Shown here piece after piece: positions 34,421 through 44,094 of a stretch of DNA of 64,000 nt. A program made the position numbers and the translations under genes. Each line of letters opens with the position of its first letter. Positions within the stretch are counted from its first letter, which is position 1. The notes below the pieces were generated by a model that saw only the letters and a list, made by a program, of their open reading frames with translations, ran no database searches and had not been told where the DNA came from. The stretch is from Guillardia theta CCMP2712 (taxonomy: Eukaryota; Cryptophyceae; Pyrenomonadales; Geminigeraceae). Where the stretch lies: NCBI RefSeq assembly GCF_000315625.1, contig NW_005434592.1:286126-350125 (forward strand). Reading direction: 5' to 3'.

Positions 34421-37400
34421 TTACTCCTCTTCCCATGCCTTGCGAGCCTCGGAGGGAGTGATGCTGGTGGGGTTGATTGGCTTTAAGGAGTCGACGTCGG
34501 GGAGCTTGTACTCCGATTTCTTGCTGAGAAGCAGAGCAGTCAGCTTACCTTTCAAACATTCGCAACATCGAAAGGGCAGAAAAAGAAAGTGATGAGAGCC
34601 GGAAATATGAGAAAAACTATTCACACGACCAGCCCAACAATACCAAAAGGGGGGTGTTTCCTTTGACCAGAACGACCAAGGAACGAAAACTGACAGAAAA
34701 GGCAGGAGGAGACAAACACATACCGATATTCAGTGGATGGTCTGGGAACATCGAGTTGCTGTCGCATCTGGACGAGCGTGAAGGGGAAGAAGACAGACGC
34801 GATCAAGTTGCGAATGACATCTCCTCCAACGCTATCGGAAAGATCCGTCAGTACGGGCATGAACTCTGTGTTTAAACTTACTTGTAGACCTTCCTGATCT
34901 CATCGCGGACGATTGCAATAAGACCTGCACACATGCAGTGAGGTCAAGCAAATTGAACGAAATGCAGTCACACCAGCAAAGAACATGTAACACGTGAAAC
35001 CAAGCACCCAGAGATTGTCTCTCCACGCCTCCTGCTCATGTTTCAGTATCGATGTCAACATCAAGGCGAACGGACCAAGGCAAAAAGGATGATGATAGCA
35101 AAGAACAGGAGGCAGCTGGCAAACATGAAGCGTTGTGCCATGACGAGATCCTGCATCGAGTCAGAAGCGAAAAGAAGAGAGGAATCCTGTTACATGAGAA
35201 GAGTGACTGATCGTGAACATAGATAGCGTGCATTTCTCATCGCGCAGTAATCTCACGCAATCCCCAAGCACATACCATGGACACTGTAAGTTCGATCAAA
35301 AAAAACAAAGCAGTCGGATCAATAATGATTACCGCGCAGCATAGAGCAAAAAGTTTCCAGTCTTCAAGGGAAGGAGGCTCTACCTTGCCCAGACTAATGG
35401 AGGCAGAGCAAGTTTCAGTGGAGATCTACCACTTGACATTACAGAATACCTCAAACAAAAGTCGACAATCTTTGACATGTTCAGGATTGACGTTGACCAG
35501 AACTCCATACCATTGTCTTTTGAGGTGAGTTCGTTGTATCTTCCTTCAATGACATTCAAGTCTCTGTTGGTATCGCTATGCAGCTCCATGTCAAAGGCAA
35601 TCTTGAGCCCGTAGCAGAGGACGCAGACGATCACTGTGTAGGGCAGTCCCATGACAACTATGACGGTCTGCAGAGCTGTTAGCGCTTTGTTGCCTCCAGC
35701 AATAATCATAACGATCGTCACTGTCCCTATCATGAACGACCAGATTTGCTTCTGTACGGCATTGGAGTATCCATGAGGGCCGTTGGACCCAATTATATTC
35801 AGGATGATACTTCCAGAATCGTTGGTGCTGATGACCGACAAAATCATACAAAAGAGCGAGAGGACAATCATGAACTCTCCGACGTTCTCGTACTGCGAAA
35901 GAACATCGAACCACATCTGATCAAGCTTCCGAGTCGAAGGACGGATGATCGACTCGCATCCACCTGGTCGAAGGCTCTTAAATCGATTAAGCTGAACCTG
36001 AAGTTGCATGCTCGTTGCCCCATATTGTAGAGGATCGCAAAAGCCGTGATCGAATTGTGCGTTCTGATTGATCCTCGTGCACTGTCCTAAACATCCATCG
36101 CGAATAGCAAGACGTTCCATCCTCAGGCCAGCGCCACCGAAGACAGCAAACCAGATCTGAAATAAACGTCAATAGAGACACCACCAGCAATAACCCTGGA
36201 TGAATGAATGGTGAGAGAGAAGGAGTGATTGGATGGAGAAGCAGAGAAAGCCGCGAACTCACCATATTGAAGAGGACAGGGCCTGTGAGGGAGGCGTTGA
36301 TGATCTCCCTTACTGTCCTACCTTTCGATATTTTGGCAATAAACATCCCAACGAAAGGAGACCAGGAAACCCACCAACTCCAATAGAACACCGTCCACCA
36401 GTCCATCCAGACCGCCGGCCCAGACTTTTTGTCTACCACAACGTTGAGCTGTTCAAAAGCGTCGGAGTAGAAGCCCAAGTCCATAAGGTGCTGGATATGA
36501 TACCCAAAAGACTGGACAAGAAGGTTGAGAAGATAGGTCGTGTCGTCTAGAAACAAGACCATGAAGGCAAGCGCCGACATAGTGCAGAAAGTGATGATGG
36601 AAAGCACACGGACTCCCCTTTTCAACCCAGCATGAGCGGAAATTCCTCCAAGGACAGTCATGAGAGCGATGAGAATCACTTGCACAAGATTGCTTTGTTT
36701 CGCCCCGAATAATAAATTCAGCCCTGTGTTGATCTGGATTGCACCCACACCCATGCTTGTGCAGATTGCAAAGAGAGTGGTGAAGATCGACAGAGCATCT
36801 ACCAAGTCTCCAAACCAACCGAACACGTACTTGCCAAATATAGGAAAGAGACCGGATCGAATCGTGAGAGGTAATCCCATGCGGTGCGCCACGATTCCCA
36901 TAGAGATCCCTACGATGGTGTAGCACATCCAAGCCTGCAATCAAATATTACTCTCAAGAGTCGACGTGTCTACCTTCCACGTCATTACATGGATCCCCCA
37001 ATGATAGTATGCAAGATTGATGGCAATTTGCGAAATCTGATCGAAGGAAAGGTAACCCTCGGCGACGTATCTGTTGTAGCTCAGATGAAATATTGGTTCT
37101 CCAACACCATAGTACACGAGTCCCGTTCCTGGAGCCAAGTGAAACATGGAAAGACAACCACCATGATCTCACCAGAGCCTGCAGTTCCAAACATCATCAT
37201 AAACCACGTGACAGTATTGTATTCAGGGATCGAATTATCGCCTCCCATCTTGATTGAAGCGTACGAAGGACTGAAGGCAAGCGGTCAGGCAACTGGGAAG
37301 GCGAAGCAAATTGAGTGTGACTACCGCAACCAGATATAAGCTATGAAGAAGACCCACACATTCTGCGCACCGATAAAGAACCATGTGAAATTAAATGTGA

Positions 37401-37818
37401 CCCAACTGAGCAAGAAATGAGGCAGGACAACAAATAAAAATGAAGGAAACCTTTTTGTCTGCGCAGTGTAATCGAAGAAATTGTTCTTTTCCAAAACCGC
37501 AATCAGTACTACAATAAATGTTGCCACCTTGATCAATATCAGTTGATTAATGATTCAAGCAAAAAGTGTTCTCACCACAGCCCCTGCAACAACAACAGGA
37601 TTTCCACGCAGGCCGAAAATTTGCATCTCGTGCATGTGTAGAAGTACTGATGCACGTTTCTTAGCAACGTCAATCGAGTTGTCCCTGTGCAGCTCTCCCG
37701 AGAAACCATCCCTCTTGATTTTTTGAGAAGGTTTTCTTTGCCTTGTCTTGGTTCCTCCATGATCGCTTTCCACCCCATTGATTTCGATGTCGTCAAGAGC
37801 TGTGAGATTCATCGACAT
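34421..37818 (-). CDS. BCCT-family (betaine/choline/carnitine) transporter with extra C-terminal membrane region
   Basis: Joined from about a dozen exons, with introns mostly 41-54 nt. The N-terminal cytosolic part (MSMNLTALDDIEINGVESDH) leads to the first helices. BCCT signatures follow: FGTAGSGTGLVYYGVGEPIF, AYYHWGIHVMTWKAW, GLPLTIRSGLFPIFG, then DWWTVFYWSWWVSWSPFVGM with the aromatic box and KISKGRTVREI, and later STNDSGSIILNI. After the twelfth helix (TVIVVMGLPYTVIVCVLCYG) a 41-nt intron joins in frame to a further roughly 200 residues with several hydrophobic segments (LFALCCAVIIIDPTALFFLI, RFMFASCLLFFAIIILFA, WVLGFTCYMFFAG). It ends SEARKAWEEE at 34421. BCCT proteins import osmolytes or DMSP-like betaines across the plasma membrane. 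Confidence 0.88.
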
Positions 37819-37904
37819 GTCCAGAAAACAAAAACCAACACGAGTGGACTGTTACTTGCTGATTACAGTGAACACACCCATTCTGTACGATAAAATGGCT
37901 GATT

Positions 37905-38279
37905 TTAGCTGTCACCTACGAACAGAAGACATCTTTTCAGTAGACAGTTTGCATGCAGGGAACAACAGGATCGGTGAGCGCAACCACAACAAAGGCAAAC
38001 ACTAACAAGCGGAGAATCGTGAAAGTCGAGCAAGCAATGAGCCAAATGTGAGTTTCGCGCAGATTCTGGAACATGTAACAAGTGATTCATCGTGTGAATA
38101 AGCTCATGCCTGCCCTGTACGACTATGATCTCAATCATGGATGCACCATCAGGCGAGGCACGCAGTCCCAAGACAAGTAGAGCTGGAAACCAGAGCAAGA
38201 GTACAAAGACAAGAAACACAAACTGAAACGGTGTCTTTGTAAGTGACATGGATACACCAAGAACGAAGACTTCTCGCAT
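37905..38279 (-). CDS. Candidate small hydrophobic ORF upstream of the BCCT gene
   Basis: The ATG at 38279 begins MREVFVLGVSMSLTKTPFQF and runs into a strong hydrophobic segment (FLVFVLLLWFPALLVLGL). The frame stays open for 124 codons but becomes Cys/His-rich and less protein-like after about 55. A GTACAG-type boundary there suggests splicing. It could be a separate short membrane protein or an alternative 5' exon of the transporter. Confidence 0.25.
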   Translation of the reverse strand: MREVFVLGVSMSLTKTPFQFVFLVFVLLLWFPALLVLGLRASPDGASMIEIIVVQGRHELIHTMNHLLHVPESARNSHLAHCLLDFHDSPLVSVCLCCGCAHRSCCSLHANCLLKRCLLFVGDS

Positions 38280-38519
38280 TCGACTGGATCAGTGGAATTC
38301 GACTGGATCACTTCAGATGCTGGGTGAGCAGTGATAAGGCAAAGAAGCACACTCGACACGATAGGAATAAAGACCGGCTAGGCAGAGAAGAAGAGAGCAG
38401 AACAACACGCATGACAGTCGTGATTGACTTCGGTTCCATCATTTCTCTCAACAATTCAGGGCGCTGCAATGCGGAATGGAGTGCATGTCACGTCAATGCG
38501 CAACTTTCAACAGTAATGT

Positions 38520-38960
38520 TAGAAAGTCACGAAGGGTGGGGTAGTGCAAAGGGTGGTGCCCTGGGATACATGGGGTGGGGTGGGAGGTAAAGGGGTAAAG
38601 ACAGAAATCCTGTGTGGGTGTGTTTCGGAATGAAGTAGAGACCACCCCCTCTTTACCCTTCAACAAAAGGGACATGCATACCGTGGGTGGGTAACAAGAA
38701 AGGCGCATCTGTGGTAAAGAGCACTGTTGGGGTTTCATTTCCGAAGTAGAGGGTGGTGGGGTGGTATCACGTGGTTCACAAGGGTGGGTCTCCATAGGGT
38801 AGGGTAGGGTATCGACAAAGGTTCGGAATAGGCCTGAGGCACTACCGGTACTGGTGCTGGTCAAATGTTGGGTGAGTTATTCCGCAGGCTACCTTATATC
38901 ACAGAGGGGGTGGTTGAGACCTAGGAAATAGGGGTACGATTGGAATGTTGGTGAAGGGTC
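38520..38960. repeat. GGGGTA tract 5
   Basis: GGGTGGGG, GGGGTAAAG, GTAGGGTAGGGTA and GGGGTACG words (38532, 38590, 38796, 38932). Non-coding. It precedes the GC island that the mobile element interrupts. Confidence 0.65.
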
Positions 38961-39169
38961 CATTAAAATGTGTTAGATCCCAAAAGAACGAAAAGTGATC
39001 CAATTGAAGCTGCTCCATTGATATTTGAAACTAGAAATTGAATTTTCAAAATTTTCCAAACCCATCCTGAGACTAGCTAGAAGTTGTGATGACTGTCGGA
39101 ATTGAAGTAACGTGACCATACCCCGGACTGTCGTCACACCCCCTGATATCACCTGGAGGGCCATACGGT

Positions 39170-39283
39170 AGTACAGTACCGACTCCGAGTCTACTATCAT
39201 TCGCCGCGGTGCTCAGCTACTGACCCGGCCACACTGACCCCGTCACGGCCGGCGTCGGTCCCCACATCGTATGGTGCGGCACT
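39170..39283. repeat. GC-rich island 4, left part
   Basis: CCGACTCCGAG, GACCCGGCC and CACGGCCGGCGTCGGTCC words. It is separated from its right part (from 40452) by the inserted element, so element 39293-40442 appears to have jumped into an existing island. Confidence 0.6.
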
Positions 39284-39292
39284 TGTCAGCTA

Positions 39293-39462
39293 GGGCAATC
39301 ATCAATTTCCAATCAACAAATTTTTGGAGTAATCATTTTCCAATCAACGAAAGTTTGCAGTAATCATTTTCCAATCAACTTTTTGAAACAATAATCATTT
39401 TCCAATCAAAACTCCCCGTTTCGTACCGTTACACGTATCTGAAACGGTCGTAACCGTATACT
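39293..39462 (+). repeat. Left terminal inverted repeat
   Basis: A 170-nt arm, identical to the complement of 40273-40442. It contains four copies of the complement of TTGATTGGAAAATGATT at about 30-nt spacing (one varied to GGAAATTGATG). The inner end carries ACCGTTACACGTATCTG followed by AACGGTCGTAACCGTAT. Confidence 0.9.
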
Positions 39463-39684
39463 AGGAGGAAGGCACTAGCTATGGTGATGACACAGACTCA
39501 GGCGTGGGGAGGGTACGAGGGGAAAGGGGGTGGTGGTGATGTGGGAAGACCGGTGTAAATGACTGCATTTGAAAGGTAATATGGGGGAGGGGGGTACTGG
39601 CATAGGATTGTATGGTTGGGGGGGGGGGGACGTGGTGGCGGTGTGTGATGACCACCGGTGTGTTTGACTGATAGAATGGTACAT

Positions 39685-40164
39685 NNNNNNNNNNNNNNNN
39701 NNNNNNNNNNNNNNNNNNNNNNNNNNNNNNNNNNNNNNNNNNNNNNNNNNNNNNNNNNNNNNNNNNNNNNNNNNNNNNNNNNNNNNNNNNNNNNNNNNNN
39801 NNNNNNNNNNNNNNNNNNNNNNNNNNNNNNNNNNNNNNNNNNNNNNNNNNNNNNNNNNNNNNNNNNNNNNNNNNNNNNNNNNNNNNNNNNNNNNNNNNNN
39901 NNNNNNNNNNNNNNNNNNNNNNNNNNNNNNNNNNNNNNNNNNNNNNNNNNNNNNNNNNNNNNNNNNNNNNNNNNNNNNNNNNNNNNNNNNNNNNNNNNNN
40001 NNNNNNNNNNNNNNNNNNNNNNNNNNNNNNNNNNNNNNNNNNNNNNNNNNNNNNNNNNNNNNNNNNNNNNNNNNNNNNNNNNNNNNNNNNNNNNNNNNNN
40101 NNNNNNNNNNNNNNNNNNNNNNNNNNNNNNNNNNNNNNNNNNNNNNNNNNNNNNNNNNNNNNNN
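39685..40164. other. Assembly gap (Ns)
   Basis: 480 undetermined bases in the middle of the inverted-repeat element. The gap size may be nominal. A hairpin-forming or repetitive interior would explain the failure to assemble it. Confidence 1.
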
Positions 40165-40272
40165 GGAGGGGTACGAACGGAGGGTTTAAAGGGGGGTGGA
40201 GGGGTGGGGTAAAGTTCCAAAATGGAGAGTTGAAAGTTTGAAAGTTGATTTTGATTGGAAAATGATTGCAAA

Positions 40273-40442
40273 AGTATACGGTTACGACCGTTTCAGATAC
40301 GTGTAACGGTACGAAACGGGGAGTTTTGATTGGAAAATGATTATTGTTTCAAAAAGTTGATTGGAAAATGATTACTGCAAACTTTCGTTGATTGGAAAAT
40401 GATTACTCCAAAAATTTGTTGATTGGAAATTGATGATTGCCC
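40273..40442 (-). repeat. Right terminal inverted repeat
   Basis: Mirror of the left arm without a mismatch that I can see. One more TTGATTGGAAAATGATT copy lies just inside it (about 40250-40267), absent from the corresponding left interior. The arm is therefore built from a short satellite-like unit. Confidence 0.9.
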
Positions 40443-40451
40443 TGTCAGCTA

Positions 40452-40997
40452 CGGAACATCGGAACGGTTATTAAGGCTGTAAGCGGCCAGTGGTACCCTG
40501 AGCCTCGGAGTCGGATTCGAACTTCGGAATTCCGAACTCGGAAGTTCAATTACCGTTGGGAGTCTACGGGAGACCGTTTCAGAGTCACGGCGGCCCGACG
40601 GTCCATGATCTGATCGTATACTAGCGGTGACAGAGAGGGTGAGTCATATCAGTATGATCCACAGGGTCCGGCCGGACCGGGTGATCGGACCGAAACAAAC
40701 TTTGCGAGTTGGCGCGGAGGGCCCGATCGAGTCCGATGATCGGACCCGGCGGCCGCGGCGGCCGGGCGGCGCCGGGCCCGGGGCCCCGGGCGGCCCCGGC
40801 CCGCGGCCGCGCCATCATGCCACTAAGCACAGTGAACGCCTGGATCCCGGAGTCCAGCCTGATTCAAGCCGGACTCGGGAGGCCGCCTCCGCCGGGCCGC
40901 ACTGGCGCGCGGCCGTTCTCGGGGCCTCCGTCGGCGACCGACCGAGTAATCGGCCCGGCCCAGTGGCAGTACGGTATGCCAGGCTTTTAGTCAAAGT
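40452..40997. repeat. GC-rich island 4, right part, with edge motif
   Basis: Begins with CGGAACATCGGAACGG and continues with GAGCCTCGGAGTCGGATTCG and a core of GGCGGCCGGGCGGC, GGGCCCGGGGCCCCGGGC words. It ends at TTTTAGTCAAAGT (40985-40997), whose complement ACTTTGACTAAAA differs by one base from the edge motif of other islands. The flank GTTAAGTTAAAAA matches the complement of the flank at 17050. Apparent ORFs are Arg/Gly/Pro-rich artefacts. Confidence 0.75.
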
Positions 40998-41349
40998 TAA
41001 GTTAAAAACAAAGGATTAAATTTTAAAAATCAATATTATGCTCTGGTCTGCCAGTGACTGTGGCTGAAACATCGGGAAAAGTGCCAATGCGAAACAGTAG
41101 CTGTGTGGGCATGGGAGGCTTGAGCGGGAAGATGGGAGCGTTGGGTATGGAGGAGAATGAAGAAGAGGAGAAGAGTAGTGGCAATAAGAAGTATCAGAAC
41201 AACGTGGGCAAGGCGGAGGAGGAGGGGGTGGGAAGGGGGGGGGGGGGCACGATGAACATGATCGGAATCGTCACACTAGTACAACTTGGAGGCAACCTGA
41301 TGCCGAAGCTGAGAGGCGACACGGGATTTCATCGAGTCCCTTCGAAGGA

Positions 41350-41900
41350 ATGTCCTGTGCCATCGTGAGCGTTGGGGGGAGCGTGAGATGGGAGGAGGGA
41401 ACTCATGGCCCTAGAATCTTTCGTGGAAGGCGACAGCTTTATCTGATAGCAGATCATGAAGGCGCCAAGTTGAGATCAGGGGGAATCGGTACGGATCGCA
41501 ATCACTTATGGCAGCTGGAGAATGTTCGAGAGGAGGAGAACGTCTTGTGGTTTGGTCTGAGATCGATGAACAACGGGAAGGTGTTGTCCAGCACAGAAGA
41601 CGGGGTGAAGTCACTGCCTTGACTGCTCGATGGAAAGGACGCAGAGCTGACACAGGAGCAGGAGATCAAGATGGTGGATCAGCTCGATGAGGATTGTATC
41701 TGGAGAGTGAGGAGCGTTTGTTTCTTGTTGGTTGGTTATGAACCTCTTCTCCCTCCTCTCCCTCTGTAGATTCCCGTCGAAGCAGCTCGCTTGCTTGTCG
41801 GCCTTCCGTGCAAGGTTCCCTTGGCTCGGGGTGTGGAGAGGTCTGATAGTCTGCAGGTGAAGTCCTCCTGCGACAGTAAGACCCCGTCCTTCCTTCCCTT
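41350..41900 (+). CDS. Fascin/FRG1-like beta-trefoil fragment, start and end uncertain
   Basis: The frame after IVSVGGSVRWEEGTHGP contains RRQLYLIADHEGAKLRSGG, then NHLWQLENVREEENVLWFGL and NGKVLSSTEDG, the repeating strand pattern of fascin-type beta-trefoils. A TGA at about 41621 interrupts. The same frame resumes as DAELTQEQEIKMVDQLDEDC, and a 33-nt GT-AG segment would remove the stop. A later exon reads IPVEAARLLVGLPCK. It may be complete, a pseudogene, or 5' exons of the phosphatase gene downstream. Confidence 0.35.
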
Positions 41901-41938
41901 TCTCACCTCATGCAGGATACTTGTCGGTAGCCCCTTCT

Positions 41939-44053
41939 ATGGGTAACGAGGAAGGGTCGAGCCAACAGCATGAGAGGATTGTGCGGACGACAGCAGATCG
42001 AAGAAAGAAGGCAGGAGAGTTCTGCTTCCATGGGCTGGGAAGAAGAGCAGAAGCTGTGTGGGGATGGAGCTCGGTCAAGAAAGAGTGAGCTCGGCTGTTC
42101 TGATCCTTGCAGTAGCGGGTATGAATGTTCACTGCAGACACACATCGCACCCCAGTCTTGAGGCTCTTGATGGGAGGAGATGGATCCTGCTGATTCGCCA
42201 TGGTCTCTCTGTTGCAAACACACAGAAAGATGTAAGGGGAGCGGGAAGAGACAGAGGGGGACGGAGACAGAAAAGAGTAGGGAGGGAGGCAGGAGGGGGG
42301 GCAGGCAGGCAGGCATGCAGGCAGGCAGAAAATTCTGTTCAGATGCAGGATAAGGGTGGGAGGGATGTGCGGGATGAGTCAAGGTGCAGCAGGAGGTGGG
42401 AGAGAAGGAGCAGAGTAAGCGGAGAAGATGGCGGGGACGAGGAGGTCTGCTGGCTCATCTGGCTGACTCCGCGACTCTCCAGGTATTCTTCGGCAGTTGT
42501 GATGAGCGGTGCGTTGAGCTGCAGAGACAGGAAGAGGAGAGATGACGAGGGGGGGGAGGAAGGGGGGGGAGACACGTTCATAATCCGATTCTACCTCGCC
42601 AGCTTCATCGATGCAGGGCTGAGCCCCGTCGGCCGACGTCAGGTACTCGCACAAGCCACGTCCCTTGCTCTTTCCCCTACCTCTTGCCTTGTCCCTTTCC
42701 TTGTGTGTCCTTCAAAACTCTGATCCACATTCTCTATTTCCTCCCTCTCCCCTCTCTGCCCCTCCCACAACCATACCTCACGTCTCTTCTCGATTCCTTC
42801 TCTCTTTCTATCACGCTCTCATTTGCTGCCCTTCCTCTCTATCGCTCGGATTGCTGTCCCTCTCCTTCCTTTCCCTCTCGCACCAGCTATGGCGAGCTTA
42901 CCGCCACGAACTCGCGCGTGCAGGCAGAAGCTCTATCCCCCGTGCTCGAGGCCTTCAAGCCTGACCTCATCCTCTCGTCTCCGATGCGGAGGGCGATTCA
43001 GACTTGCATGCTCGCCTTGGAGGGATCCCCGTCCTCTCCTCCGATCGTGCTGCACCCGGTGATATCTCCTGCGAGACTTCTCATTCCCCTTCCGTTCCTT
43101 CCAATTCTTCTCTCCATCCACCGTTCATCTTCTCCCTCCCTCCTCCCTCCTCCCTCCTCCCTCCTCCCTCCTCCCTCCTCCCTCCTCCCTCCTCCCTCCT
43201 CCCTCCTCCCTCCTTATCAATGTTTCATCAGACAGCAATGGAATGTGCGGGAGAAGGTCACGAGAATGAAGGCCGGGTCGTCGAGCAAGTCAGTGATCTG
43301 TTATGACTCCCCCTGCTCCTCCTGATCTCCCTCCAGCCCGTTGCTCCGCCTCCCTCAACTTGATCTTCAACTCTCACTCTCTTCATCTCAACAGATCTCG
43401 CAAGACGTGGAGTTTCAGTGCTTCGCACATTGGAGGAAGGTGAACCTGCAGGAGATGCCGGATGGCGCATGGTGACTCTAATGATGGGCGCGGGAAGAAG
43501 GGGAGAGTAAGTCCTGGGCAGGTGGGAGGAGGAGAGAGAAAGGATCAAGCAAGCTGGAGGAAGGAAAGCTCAGGTATGGTCTACGAGGTGGAGGGAGATG
43601 AAGGTGATGAAGGCAGCAGGCAAGGAGTCTGGTCTCCTGGTTGAAGCATCGCTCAGAGCGGAAGGTTTCATCCTCCTCCCCTACTGCACCATCTCCAGAA
43701 TCGAATCAAATCCAGTCAGCTCCTCCCCGTCTCCCTAATCTCGTCCCTTCCTCTCCTCTGGTGTCTGCTGTCCTGTTGAGAGCTGATAATCTACAGATTG
43801 CCGTATTCACACACTGGGGGCTGGTACTGAACCTTCTCCTCTGCCTCACTCTTTTCCTTCCCGTCTCCCTCCCCTTCTTGCGCTCGTGACTTGAAGGTTG
43901 TTCCCCTGCCATCTTACGTACGAGCAGGTCGAGGCCTTCAGCGGAAGAAGCGCCAGCAACGGAGGACCGATGATCGACTTCCTCTTCGCTCCTGTTGACC
44001 CCGCTCTCCCTCCCCGCAAGTGGGATTGGTTTCATGCTCGCAAGAGGGACTGA
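41939..44053 (+). CDS. Histidine phosphatase (phosphoglycerate-mutase superfamily) protein
   Basis: The ATG at 41939 (MGNEEGSSQQHERIVRTTAD) is a possible start. The catalytic exon near 42170 reads RRWILLIRHGLSVANTQKD, containing the RHG motif. Other family blocks: FIDAGLSPVGRRQ (42600), AEALSPVLEAFKPDLILSSP with MRRAIQTCMLAL (42930-43020), a block near 43400 (QDVEFQCFAHWRKVNLQEMP), and IAVFTHWGLVLNLLL (43798) carrying the second catalytic His. The last exon ends PRKWDWFHARKRD at 44053. Introns are long and C/T-rich. The substrate is unknown. It is tail-to-tail with the SSXT gene, about 40 bp between stops. Confidence 0.78.
43137..43214. repeat. (CCTCCCT)n microsatellite in phosphatase intron
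   Basis: About eleven tandem CCTCCCT-type heptamers, wholly pyrimidine on the gene's sense strand, between the exon ending around VLHP and the block at 43400. Confidence 0.95.
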
Positions 44054-44094
44054 CAGCAGGGAGAGAGGGACGTCCGAAGTAGCAAGAGTTCATA

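Larger units (their letters stand above)
39284..40451. mobile_element. Non-autonomous DNA transposon, Mutator-like by structure
   Basis: The direct repeat TGTCAGCTA (39284-39292 and 40443-40451) is a 9-bp target duplication. Between the copies the element begins GGGCAATC and ends GATTGCCC. Its 170-nt terminal inverted repeats (39293-39462 and 40273-40442) are identical by direct reading. Long TIRs with a 9-bp duplication are typical of Mutator-like elements. The interior is GGGGTA-rich and non-coding, with 480 Ns at 39685-40164, so a transposase cannot be excluded there; the total length makes a full one unlikely. Identical arms suggest recent movement, or an assembly artefact at the gap. Confidence 0.85.

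Noticed and set aside
34176-38830. Telomeric repeats (GGGTA-like)
   Set aside because: The words are irregular, occur in both orientations inside gene-rich DNA and never form a uniform array.
39498-40271. ORFs spanning the N gap on both strands
   Set aside because: They are open only because undetermined bases are read as X.
40627-41019. 130-aa ORF over GC island 4
   Set aside because: Same composition artefact; it ends in the shared edge motif and not in a coding context.
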